A DNA stretch of 50,827 nt from Xenococcaceae cyanobacterium MO_188.B32 (lineage in GTDB: Bacteria; Cyanobacteriota; Cyanobacteriia; Cyanobacteriales; Xenococcaceae), in assembly GCA_030065635.1 (NCBI GenBank), contig JASJDJ010000022.1, forward strand, positions 1 to 50,827, in the 5' to 3' direction. Shown here piece by piece: positions 36,786 to 44,887 of the stretch; the stretch's first letter is position 1, and every line of letters begins with the position of its first letter. A program made the position numbers and the translations under genes. The notes below the pieces were generated by a model that made no database searches, was not told where the DNA came from, and saw nothing but the letters and a program-made list of their open reading frames with translations.

Positions 36786-38021
36786 ATGAAAATTAATGCG
36801 CTCTCTGCCAACAGTATCGTTCTTAAATTTATGCCAGGAGCAGTTATATTTATAACTTTTGGGGGAACTTTTAACAACACTGCTGTTGCTTCTAGCTTAA
36901 TAATGCAAGAAAAGAATAGCTACAATTTAGAAGAATTGAGTTATTTTAGTCTTAAATTAGATCGGGATATTTACAATCAACTAGAGAAAGAAATTTTAAA
37001 GCAAGAATCCGACTTTTCTGACTACATCAAACTGATTGATAGTGGATTGAGGCTCCCTCGATATCGCCTACAGGCGGAGCCTACCCTAAATATATTAGTC
37101 CAATCTGAAAAAAATAGAGAGGAAACATCATTTTTATCTTTTGTGGATAGCCTAAAGAAAATAGAATTTCAAGCATTTGCAGTGAATCCTTCCTCTCAAA
37201 CATCTGTACCTGTTTTACCTCAAGTAAACTATAGAAATGTCTATAAAGATGTATATGATTTTAGTATTAACTTAACCAACTCTTCCCAGAAAAAAACCTC
37301 TGTCAGTAGAGTGCCAAGAACTATTGTTAGAACTCAGCAACTGCCAGAAGATAAATATTTTTCCAGTTCTTTCATGAGAAAAAAATCTCCTAGTTATCCA
37401 TCATATAAGAGTCAACCGAGTATTATAAATAATAATAACTTTCATACAAATAATACTAATTCTTCTTTACTAGCACCTTCTCAAAAAAGACCTGTTTTAG
37501 ATAGTTTAACGAGTTCGCCTGTAGCTGGTTTATCCTTGGTAAATAATACAAGTCAAAGCCGACTCGGTCGTTTTACGGCGCAGCTTGCTCTGGACGTTGG
37601 TGACACTCCTTTTCAAGAAAATATTGTTGCTGATATTAACGGCCAAACCTACGACCAAAATTATTTAAAGCGTAATGATGATGATTTTCAGATAACAGAT
37701 AAAATACAGCCTGTTTATCTTCCCTCTACTAATATGGAAATTTATCAGATCGGCAAAATCGATATACCATCGCTTTTGAGTAGCTATAAAAAACCAGAAT
37801 ATCAAGAAGAACTCGATAAAGATATCCAAAAAAAGGAAAAGGAAATTCAAAAACAAAGACAAGAACTGTCCAAAAAGCTAGCTAAACTCAAAAAAGAAAG
37901 AGAACATAATCGAAAAAAAGAACTAGCAAACTATAGGAAGCAAAGACAACAACAATTAGTTAAAGCAATGAAAAATCAGCAAAGATTACAGGAGCAAAGA
38001 CAACGACAATTTAAATATTAG
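36786..38021 (+). CDS. Unrecognised secreted or anchored protein with a basic coiled-coil tail
   Basis: A 411-residue protein that I do not recognise. ATG 36786 is chosen; an earlier TTG adds three residues. Residues about 12-40 are hydrophobic, ending in NNTAVASS, a likely signal peptide. The middle (about 130-330) is Ser/Asn/Pro-rich and probably disordered. Residues about 335-411 are a Lys/Gln/Arg/Glu-rich coiled coil (QKKEKEIQKQRQEL), ending in Tyr. Residues near 89-101 (LRLPRYRLQAEPT) are encoded by an imperfect palindrome that looks like an inserted repeat. It sits just downstream of two MITE-like elements, in the most repeat-rich part of the window. Confidence 0.5.
   Translation: MKINALSANSIVLKFMPGAVIFITFGGTFNNTAVASSLIMQEKNSYNLEELSYFSLKLDRDIYNQLEKEILKQESDFSDYIKLIDSGLRLPRYRLQAEPTLNILVQSEKNREETSFLSFVDSLKKIEFQAFAVNPSSQTSVPVLPQVNYRNVYKDVYDFSINLTNSSQKKTSVSRVPRTIVRTQQLPEDKYFSSSFMRKKSPSYPSYKSQPSIINNNNFHTNNTNSSLLAPSQKRPVLDSLTSSPVAGLSLVNNTSQSRLGRFTAQLALDVGDTPFQENIVADINGQTYDQNYLKRNDDDFQITDKIQPVYLPSTNMEIYQIGKIDIPSLLSSYKKPEYQEELDKDIQKKEKEIQKQRQELSKKLAKLKKEREHNRKKELANYRKQRQQQLVKAMKNQQRLQEQRQRQFKY
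37050..37082. repeat. Imperfect GC-rich palindrome inside the coding sequence
   Basis: The right arm AGGCGGAGCCT (37072-37082) pairs with AGGCTCC (37050-37056) and GCCT (37066-37069), with a 9-base bulge. It remains in frame in the gene. Confidence 0.6.
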
Positions 38022-38059
38022 ATTATTATCTGCGGGTACTTAAACTTGATTTTTTGTGA

Positions 38060-38100
38060 GGGGCTGACCCCGCCCTCGAAGGGCGGGGCTTGTACGCCCC
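38060..38100. repeat. GC-rich palindromic repeat
   Basis: CCCCGCCCT/AGGGCGGGG (38068-38076, 38080-38088) with a three-base loop inside an outer GGGGC/GCCCC pair. It sits 39 bases after the preceding gene's stop, so may also slow transcription. Confidence 0.75.
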
Positions 38101-38148
38101 GTCAGAAATCGCTGCTTAAGAGTATGTCAAACTAAAGTCGTACATCTA

Positions 38149-38273
38149 CACAACTTGGAAGGTTTCTCTGAAATCATTATAAATTGGGGACTATAGAGAT
38201 CGAACATAAGTACTGTTTTAACGAAATTACGTTGTTTGAGTCTTGCTTAAAAATGCTAACCTTCCAAGTCGTG
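38149..38273. mobile_element. MITE with 16-bp inverted ends and a 7-bp target duplication
   Basis: A 125-bp element. The ends CACAACTTGGAAGGTT (38149-38164) and the complement of 38258-38273 match at 15 of 16 positions. A direct repeat ACATCTA flanks it exactly (38142-38148 and 38274-38280), as expected for a target-site duplication. No coding potential is present. Confidence 0.85.
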
Positions 38274-38320
38274 ACATCTAACATTAAAAAGAAAAAAGAC
38301 ATTATTAACTTTAACTTAAT

Positions 38321-39343
38321 TTACGGATGTGTACTACCGTCAGGCATAATTGTTCCTTTGAGGTTAATCCCACTTAAGATGCTGTTTTGAAGATTAGCTC
38401 CTCTGATATCTGCGCCTCGAAGATAAACATCAATTAAACTGGCATTTTGTAAAATAACATATTGCATTTTAGTTTCATGCAATAGAGCAAATCTTAAATT
38501 GGCATTTTTTAAATTTACTTTTTCTAAATTTGCTCTACTCAAATTAGCCGAACTAAAATCTACTCGACTGAGTTGATTTAACCCTGGCAAATTTAATTCG
38601 GAGATAGTTGCTAAACTAGTTCTGGCTTCTTTTAATAAAGCACCAGTCAAATCCGCTCCCCGTAAATTGGCTCCCCGAAAATTAGCTCCTTTGAGTATTG
38701 CCTGTTGTAAATTAGATTTTTGCAGATTACTCTCGCTCAGATCGGCTTTATTGAGATTGACATTAGTTAAATTGGCGTTTTTAAGATTTGCATGACTTAA
38801 ATCGGCACGACTAAAATCCGCGCCTTCTAGATTAACTCCACTTAGGTTGGCACCACTAAGATCGGCACGATTAAAATTAGCTCCTTCTAGATTAGCTCTA
38901 CTCAGATTGGCACCCCTAAGATTGGCACGATTAAAATTAGCTCTTTCTAGATTGGCTCCACTCAGGTTTGCATCACTTAAATTTGCATCTCTTAAATCCG
39001 TATTGCTTAAAAAAGATTGATTGAGATTAGCATTGCTCAAATCTACCCGAATGAGAATAGCTCCATCTAAGTTAGCCCAACTAAGATCTGCTCCGACTAA
39101 ATCGGCACCTTTAAGATTAGCTTCTATTAATTTGGCTCCAATCAGTCTAGCATGGAGTAAATCGGCACGACTGAGATTTGCCTTAGTTAAGTTTGTCCCA
39201 CTAAAGTTAATCCAATCTAACTGAGTACGACTTAAATCAATTGCTGGCAAATTACCTTGAATAATCTCGGCTTGACTTAAATCTGTGCGACTAAAATCCC
39301 TTTTTCCAGTTTGATAGAGCCATGTTAGTTCTTCGCCGTTCAT
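38321..39343 (-). CDS. Pentapeptide-repeat protein
   Basis: A 340-residue protein made almost wholly of tandem A(D/N)LXX pentapeptides (for example ANLSGANLERANFNRANLRG), so it should fold as a right-handed quadrilateral beta-helix. A short helical start (MNGEELTWLYQTGKRDF) caps it. The repeat register is interrupted near 225-250 by EARTSLATISELNLPGLNQL, which may be a loop. Such proteins are abundant in cyanobacteria and mostly of unknown function. It is located between a MITE and leuD. Confidence 0.9.
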   Translation of the reverse strand: MNGEELTWLYQTGKRDFSRTDLSQAEIIQGNLPAIDLSRTQLDWINFSGTNLTKANLSRADLLHARLIGAKLIEANLKGADLVGADLSWANLDGAILIRVDLSNANLNQSFLSNTDLRDANLSDANLSGANLERANFNRANLRGANLSRANLEGANFNRADLSGANLSGVNLEGADFSRADLSHANLKNANLTNVNLNKADLSESNLQKSNLQQAILKGANFRGANLRGADLTGALLKEARTSLATISELNLPGLNQLSRVDFSSANLSRANLEKVNLKNANLRFALLHETKMQYVILQNASLIDVYLRGADIRGANLQNSILSGINLKGTIMPDGSTHP

Positions 39344-39385
39344 TTATTGATCGATAAATAACTCAGCCACTACTCTATTCTGTAA

Positions 39386-39982
39386 TTAAGAAGTTTGCCA
39401 CTGTAGATAAGGTAACTGAGCCGTAGTTGCTTTAATTTGCTCTACAGAACTAATTAATTGACTACAATTATCCCAAGTACCTGTTAACAATCTTTGTCTC
39501 GAACCCTCATCCATACTTACACTGGTAGTTAATCCCTCGCAGCTAATTTTCATAGCTTCTAGATCGATATTCAAATTAGTTTGAGGAGTGTTTGTCAGTA
39601 GAGTTTGTAGTTTTTCCACTGTTTGTCGATCGCAGGTAACGCAAGGCAAACCAATAGCGACACAATTACCGAAGAAAATTTCGGCAAAGCTTTCGCCAAC
39701 AATGGCTTTAATTCCCCATCTGGCTAGGGCTTGAGGGGCGTGTTCTCTAGAAGAGCCACAACCAAAGTTATTATTAACTACTAAGATATTGGCATCTTGG
39801 TATTGAGGAAGATCGAAGGGATGTTTTCCTTTAGTTTGAACTCGATCGTCGGCAAAGGCTTGTTTTCCTAAACCATCAAAAGTAACACAACGCAGAAATC
39901 TGGCGGGAATAATTCTATCGGTATCGATATCATTACCAATAACTGGGACACCCGTACCAATAATTTGTTTAATTTGAGTCAT
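39386..39982 (-). CDS. leuD: 3-isopropylmalate dehydratase small subunit
   Basis: A 198-residue subunit of the leucine-pathway isomerase that converts 2-isopropylmalate to 3-isopropylmalate; the large subunit LeuC carries the iron-sulfur cluster. Family motifs are GNDIDTDRIIPARFLR (16-31), NNFGCGSSREHAPQAL (71-86) and GLPCVTCDR. The length is typical. leuC is not in the window. It starts 40 bases downstream of the next minus-strand gene's stop, so the two could be co-transcribed. Confidence 0.93.
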   Translation of the reverse strand: MTQIKQIIGTGVPVIGNDIDTDRIIPARFLRCVTFDGLGKQAFADDRVQTKGKHPFDLPQYQDANILVVNNNFGCGSSREHAPQALARWGIKAIVGESFAEIFFGNCVAIGLPCVTCDRQTVEKLQTLLTNTPQTNLNIDLEAMKISCEGLTTSVSMDEGSRQRLLTGTWDNCSQLISSVEQIKATTAQLPYLQWQTS

Positions 39983-40022
39983 AAATTTAGTTTTGTTGAT
40001 ATTGCTGCTAAAGATAATTTAA

Positions 40023-41318
40023 TCACGAACCCGATTCTAATCTTTGTTGCCATTCTCGATCGTCTCGATCGATATTTTTAAGATTCTGATCTAGTAAATC
40101 TGTTTCTGTGGTATAGGTTATATCGCGATCGCTAATTACTTTTGTCTGGGCAAATTGACGGGCAAAAGACATTTTTTGTCGTACATCTTCACCTGCCTGA
40201 TTGAGAGCAACTGCTCTAGCTTGACGAACAGAATTGCGGGTTTCTATTTTTTTATTTCGTCCTTGAATCCAGAAATAACGAATTAGAGGAACTGCTAAAA
40301 AAGCCGTACCATAGCCCAACAGTAGCCAATAAATAGAAGCAACTAGAGCAACTATACCTCCTAATTCCGCAGCAACCGTACCATCTTGAAGAAGAGAACC
40401 TAACACCAAAGCAAGAATTAAATTAAGCCCACCTAAACCAATAGACAGCATAATTTGCCCACTGCTTGCTTGGCTAAAACGCCATAAAATTTCTTGTAAA
40501 TAAGCCGATACTGGTTGAGGTTTTCTTTCCTTTGCCATTACCTGCAATTCAGGAAAATAATAGATAATTTCTCCTTGGGGAGATACTTCTGGATATCCAT
40601 TGAAACGACTTAAAACTGGCAACATATAATCTTCGTCTGCATCGACTTCGTCTAGATAAGGCGCAATTTGTTCGGCAACCACAGCACCATTATTATTCCG
40701 AATTACTGCGCCAATTTTTTGCCATCTTTCTTCGGCTAAATTCTCATTGGGATTACCATCACCGAAAAGAAAAGAGAAAATAGCTTCCAGAAAATTTATT
40801 TGAGACTGTCCAGAAACTTGTTGTCTGCGTTGACGACGGTATGTATTATAGTTGGGGTCGAAAAACCAAAATAAATCGCCGATCCAGAAGCGGGGTATAA
40901 ACATAAAGCCACCTCCGCGATTATATCCTCGATCGCGATCGTCTCCATCACGGCTAGAACTAACTGAAATAACAATAACCGCGATCGCTACTAGCATCAA
41001 AATGATAGAAGCGATTAAAATAATCCCGAAAGAAATGCGAATTATATAAAAGAGTACTTTCCAAACTTTTTCCCACCACTGTTGCAGTCTCAGACTCCAA
41101 TATTTATCCCGCAGAATAGAGCGAAAATTTTTGGGGAAGAGATACAAAATTTCTCCCGAATCTGCTACTTGCATATGTCCGCCAGCATCAGCAGCTAAAG
41201 CTAATAATCCTTGCTGGGCTAAATTGAGTTCTAGTCCCGCTTGTGCTGCTACGTCGCCGACAGTAACGCGATAATTCAGTTGTTCAACTGATTTGACTAT
41301 TTGGGGATTAGGAGTCAT
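40023..41318 (-). CDS. Conserved membrane protein of cyanobacteria and plastids
   Basis: A 431-residue protein. Residues 10-75 form a winged-helix-like region (RVTVGDVAAQAGLELNLAQQ), followed by LYLFPKNFRSILRDKYWSLR at about 59-78. Transmembrane segments lie at about 85-120 and, as a hairpin, at about 285-340. The middle (residues about 215-262) repeats the winged-helix theme (RFNGYPEVSPQGEIIYYFPE). I recall chloroplast homologues in plants annotated loosely with iron-sulfur biogenesis, but no function is established. It could be a membrane-tethered protein with a DNA- or protein-binding domain. Confidence 0.55.
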   Translation of the reverse strand: MTPNPQIVKSVEQLNYRVTVGDVAAQAGLELNLAQQGLLALAADAGGHMQVADSGEILYLFPKNFRSILRDKYWSLRLQQWWEKVWKVLFYIIRISFGIILIASIILMLVAIAVIVISVSSSRDGDDRDRGYNRGGGFMFIPRFWIGDLFWFFDPNYNTYRRQRRQQVSGQSQINFLEAIFSFLFGDGNPNENLAEERWQKIGAVIRNNNGAVVAEQIAPYLDEVDADEDYMLPVLSRFNGYPEVSPQGEIIYYFPELQVMAKERKPQPVSAYLQEILWRFSQASSGQIMLSIGLGGLNLILALVLGSLLQDGTVAAELGGIVALVASIYWLLLGYGTAFLAVPLIRYFWIQGRNKKIETRNSVRQARAVALNQAGEDVRQKMSFARQFAQTKVISDRDITYTTETDLLDQNLKNIDRDDREWQQRLESGS

Positions 41319-41593
41319 TGTTGGTTGGATTTTTAGAGTAAATGGCCTTCTCTTCTATGTTATCTTTTTCAGTTTTGGCAAAAATTATAATTGCGTTCGC
41401 GACAGCGACTACCGAAAGTCTTTCGGAACTCCGAACTCCTAATTCCTAATTACCCAATATTTCTAACTCTGAAAGTTGAGAATTAGCATAAAAGCACGCG
41501 CGAGTTGACAGCTTTTTTCTCCCTTGCTCCCTCTGCTCCCTCTGCTCCCCTGTTTTCTGTAAACAAAGGAGTACAGGAGAATCAGGCTTGCTA
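41319..41593. repeat. Repeat-rich gap upstream of the plastid-type gene
   Basis: It contains a hairpin CCGAAAG/CTTTCGG at 41412-41426 and GTTCG-type repeats nearby. A nine-base tandem repeat CTCCCTCTG (about four units, 41519-41552) is related to the repeat at 44698-44733 on the other strand. No gene is seen. Confidence 0.65.
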
Positions 41594-42130
41594 TTAGGTG
41601 CCAAGGTAGAAAGTAAGAGTAGTATTACCATAGGTTTTTGTTCGACTGATTTGCAATCCTGGAATTTCTGTGGCTTGCCACAATTTCGGATTATGTTCGA
41701 CTGCCATCTTTCCCGTTGAAGATAATAGCTGGTACTTGGCGATCGATTTTAAAACTGGTAAGTATAAATAACTATCGTAGGGTGGATCGAAATAAATGCG
41801 ATCGAACTTCTCTCCTACAAGGCTTTTTAGTTTAACGATGACATCTCCCCGCCATACTTTAAATTGTTGTTCTGGTTTAGCTATTTGTTGCCAGTTTTGT
41901 TTGATAATAGTACAAGCTCGTCCATTTTTTTCTATACCTACTACTTCAGACGCACCACGACATAATGCTTCTGCACCCATACAACCATTGCCTGCACATA
42001 AATCTAGCCAGCGACAACCCTCAATTTCTCCCTGCCAAATATTAAATAAGGCTTCTCTTACTCTTGCAGATGTAGGACGAGTAGCTTGTCCAGGTAATGT
42101 TTTTAATTGTCGATTGCCATAAATTTTCAC
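41594..42130 (-). CDS. rsmD: 16S rRNA (guanine(966)-N2)-methyltransferase RsmD
   Basis: A 178-residue SAM-dependent methyltransferase that modifies G966 of 16S rRNA in the 30S subunit. Motif I is WLDLCAGNGCMGAEAL (41-56) and the catalytic DPPY is at 115-118. The start RPTSARVREALFNIW (18-32) is the family signature. Heptamer repeats TTAGTAG lie four bases upstream of the start, so its promoter or leader runs through the array. It is divergent from the Asp-box gene. Confidence 0.92.
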   Translation of the reverse strand: MKIYGNRQLKTLPGQATRPTSARVREALFNIWQGEIEGCRWLDLCAGNGCMGAEALCRGASEVVGIEKNGRACTIIKQNWQQIAKPEQQFKVWRGDVIVKLKSLVGEKFDRIYFDPPYDSYLYLPVLKSIAKYQLLSSTGKMAVEHNPKLWQATEIPGLQISRTKTYGNTTLTFYLGT

Positions 42131-42134
42131 TTAA

Positions 42135-42155
42135 TTAGTGGTTAGTAGTTAGTAG
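42135..42155. repeat. Heptanucleotide tandem repeat upstream of rsmD
   Basis: Units TTAGTGG, TTAGTAG, TTAGTAG, ending five bases from the rsmD start codon on the opposite strand. Confidence 0.7.
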
Positions 42156-42279
42156 TTATTTAGCAAAATCGAGCGACTGGTAGTGCATGGTCAAATAAGC
42201 TATCTAAGGCTATATTGAACCTGTCTTTACTTATTTCCCATATATACATACTTTCTAGTTTTTACTTCCCATTTGCAAG

Positions 42280-44667
42280 ATGAATAAGTTAATGGCGATC
42301 GCCACAAGTGTAATTTTGGGTTTATTAGTATTTATAACTTGTTTCTGGGTAAATACAACTACTGTTTTTGCCCATCGCCCTCACGATGATGTTTATGCTG
42401 TTAAATTATCTAATAACTATCAGCAAGATCGCACAGTATTTACTCTTGTTCGTGGCAATTTGCTTAAGTCTACTGATGGGGGTATAAATTGGCAGCGATT
42501 GACTAATGGGATTGATAATCGGGGTATCATTTTTAATTTAACTATCCCTAAGCAAAATTCACAAATTCTCTATATCTCTTCTTTAGGAGATGGCATCTAC
42601 AAGTCAGAGAATGGGGGGGAAAGCTGGTTTAAAGTCGATCGAGGTTTAGATAATTTTAAGTTAGATTTACTTTTAACTGATTCTCAGGGAAATAGGATTT
42701 TAGCAGCAGGAGAGGAAAAGGGACTTTACTATAGTGACGATGGGGGAGCAAATTGGCGTAAAGTTATCGCTAAAGACAAAATTACCGCTTTATCTTTTAA
42801 TAATTCTCAATCCGAGCGATTATTAGTGGGCGATCGCCAAGGAGTATTACACTTGTCCGAAGATGACGGCAAAACTTGGCAACAAAAAGCAAAAATAGGT
42901 AGAGGTTCGGCAATTAGGGCGATCGCTTTTGCTCCTAACGATAAAACTATTTATATAGGAACAGAAAAAGAAGGAGTTTGGCAAAGTAAAGATGATGGTA
43001 ATACTTTTACGCCGATAAATAAAAAAAATGCTCCCGTTAATATCAAAGATATTGTGGTTACGGATGATAATACTCTTTTGGTATCCGAACGCAATAAGGG
43101 AGTTTTTGCCCTCAAGAAAAATAGTAAAAGTTGGACTAAGTCGAGTAAAGGACTGACTAAAGACAGGCAAGCAGACGAAAATAGTTTTCAAAGACCCCAT
43201 TTTAGCGATCTGGCTATCTCTCCTAGTTTTAGTCAAGGTCAGGCGAAGCCTGGCAGCGAAGCCGATCGCACTGTTTTTGTAGCTGGATTTAATGGTTTAT
43301 TTAAATCTACTGATGGCGGTAAGAAATGGTCGGAATTAGATGCTTTGTCTTCTAGGATAGTAGTAGGTTTGGCTATCTCTCCCAATTACGAACGGGATTC
43401 TACCCTCGCTGTGGTGAACTATGTCGGCGAAGCCTATATTAGTCGCGATCGCGGGTTAACTTGGCAACCAATGTATAAAGGGTTAGAAATACCTCGTTTT
43501 ACTAAAAGTTGGCGACAGCCAAAAGACGATCCGCGACGTTTTTTCGATCTTGCTTTTTCTCCTAACTATAGTAAAGACGGTCATTTATTTTTAGGTACAT
43601 TAAGAAATTATTTGCTTAAAAGTAGCAATCGCGGGGAAAATTGGCAGATAACTCATTTACCTAAAGCACCTGGCTATATTCGGGGCAATATGGTTTTAGT
43701 TTCCCCGAATTTGGCTGTCGATCGGGCGAAGCCTGGCAGCGAAGCCGATCGCACTGTTTTTGTCGCTACAAATCGGGGTCATTTGTATCAATCTACCGAT
43801 GAAGGGGATAATTTTTCTTTGGTAGGGGAAGTAGGAGAAGCAATATCTTCTTTGGTAATTTCCCCTAACTTTGCTAATGACTATACTTTCTATGCCAGCA
43901 GTGAGGATAAAATTTATCAATCGGTAGATGGGGGGCAAACCTGGACAAATATCATCGATCGTCCCGATTTTCAAGAATTTTGGCTAAAATTAGCTATTTC
44001 TCCTCAATATAAACAAGATAAAACTTTGTTCGCAGGGACAGACCTTTGTCTTTATAAAACAGAAGATGGAGGAGATGTTTGGCGTAGACTACCCAAAAGT
44101 AATTATGGTGGAGGAGGGATCGTAGAGGCGATCGCGCTGTCTCCTAATTATGCTCGAGACCGTACTTTAATTATTAGCATTAGAGGCAAAGGAGCATGGA
44201 AAAGTACCGATGATGGTGAAAGCTTTTCTCCTCTAGGTAAATTAGATGATTATTTATTACCTTTCTCTCACGTGTATGGCGTTCATGCTGCACCAACAAC
44301 AATTCAATTTTCGCCAGCATATAAAAAGGATAATACTCTTTATGGTTTTGGTCTACCCAAAGCAAGCGTCTTAAAATCAGAAGATGGCGGAGATACTTGG
44401 CAGGCGATCGATATTCCTCCCGCAGCAATTTTTGAAGCTTATAGAAATAATCAGTATGATTTGCTTACTTCTCTTTCTTTAACTTTTTTCCTCTATCGTC
44501 AGCTTTTAGGTAAGTTTTTCCTAGCTGCTATAGCGGGATTAGTGAGTTATTGGTTAGTCGATCGATTCAGATTAGACAAAATGCTATCTATGGATCGATC
44601 TATAGTTAAGCTTGGTAGTTCTGTCTTAGCTTTCTCGATCGTGTTTTTGATTTTGGTTGGGTTGTAA
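42280..44667 (+). CDS. Asp-box (BNR) beta-propeller membrane protein
   Basis: A 795-residue protein with a signal-like hydrophobic N-terminus (about 8-32). About 13 Asp-box motifs of the type S-x-D-G-G-x-x-W are visible (KSTDGGINW, KSENGGESW, YSDDGGANW, QSVDGGQTW, KTEDGGDVW and others). They imply two stacked beta-propellers, as in Ycf48 and sortilin-like proteins. Two helices near 735-757 and 775-795 anchor the C-terminus. The propellers would be extracytoplasmic. Two copies of a 39-bp DNA repeat put the residues AKPGSEADRTVFV at about 322-334 and 483-495. The role is unknown; photosystem assembly (Ycf48) is only a fold analogy. Confidence 0.75.
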   Translation: MNKLMAIATSVILGLLVFITCFWVNTTTVFAHRPHDDVYAVKLSNNYQQDRTVFTLVRGNLLKSTDGGINWQRLTNGIDNRGIIFNLTIPKQNSQILYISSLGDGIYKSENGGESWFKVDRGLDNFKLDLLLTDSQGNRILAAGEEKGLYYSDDGGANWRKVIAKDKITALSFNNSQSERLLVGDRQGVLHLSEDDGKTWQQKAKIGRGSAIRAIAFAPNDKTIYIGTEKEGVWQSKDDGNTFTPINKKNAPVNIKDIVVTDDNTLLVSERNKGVFALKKNSKSWTKSSKGLTKDRQADENSFQRPHFSDLAISPSFSQGQAKPGSEADRTVFVAGFNGLFKSTDGGKKWSELDALSSRIVVGLAISPNYERDSTLAVVNYVGEAYISRDRGLTWQPMYKGLEIPRFTKSWRQPKDDPRRFFDLAFSPNYSKDGHLFLGTLRNYLLKSSNRGENWQITHLPKAPGYIRGNMVLVSPNLAVDRAKPGSEADRTVFVATNRGHLYQSTDEGDNFSLVGEVGEAISSLVISPNFANDYTFYASSEDKIYQSVDGGQTWTNIIDRPDFQEFWLKLAISPQYKQDKTLFAGTDLCLYKTEDGGDVWRRLPKSNYGGGGIVEAIALSPNYARDRTLIISIRGKGAWKSTDDGESFSPLGKLDDYLLPFSHVYGVHAAPTTIQFSPAYKKDNTLYGFGLPKASVLKSEDGGDTWQAIDIPPAAIFEAYRNNQYDLLTSLSLTFFLYRQLLGKFFLAAIAGLVSYWLVDRFRLDKMLSMDRSIVKLGSSVLAFSIVFLILVGL
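43242..43280. repeat. 39-bp repeat copy 1 within the Asp-box gene
   Basis: Identical to 43725-43763 over 39 bases. It begins GGCGAAGCCTGGCAGCGAAG and ends with ACTGTTTTTGT, containing GATCGC. It codes for AKPGSEADRTVFV in frame. Confidence 0.9.
43725..43763. repeat. 39-bp repeat copy 2 within the Asp-box gene
   Basis: Identical to copy 1. Here GATCG occurs on both sides of the GC-rich part (43720-43724 and 43746-43750), so the inserted part is bounded by a short direct repeat. Confidence 0.9.
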
Positions 44668-44697
44668 TATGAAATATTTAATATTTTTTTATTAAAC

Positions 44698-44733
44698 CGC
44701 AGAGGGCGCAGAGGACGCAGAGAAAGCAGAGAG
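44698..44733. repeat. Nine-base tandem repeat, four units
   Basis: Units CGCAGAGGG, CGCAGAGGA, CGCAGAGAA, AGCAGAGAG. The complement matches CTCCCTCTG units at 41519-41552. Confidence 0.75.
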
Positions 44734-44811
44734 AGTTATAGGTTGTGTGTAACTAATTGATGAAGTAGAAAGAGTTTAATCATTTGTCCTGAATTATACT
44801 TCGATTGCTAT

Positions 44812-44832
44812 AACTGATAACTGATAACTGAT
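44812..44832. repeat. Heptanucleotide tandem repeat, AACTGAT type
   Basis: Three perfect AACTGAT units in the leader of mnmG. Confidence 0.8.
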
Positions 44833-44887
44833 AACCCTCACGTTAAAATGAGTAAATGTGCATCCTCGCCTATTCAGCTTTTACCCC

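Noticed and set aside
38184-38390. Plus-strand open frame across the MITE and the end of the pentapeptide gene
   Set aside because: Antisense to a clear gene and within a mobile element.
38321-39343. Could the regular repeats be a CRISPR-like array
   Set aside because: The period is 15 bases in frame and encodes pentapeptides; no spacer-repeat structure.
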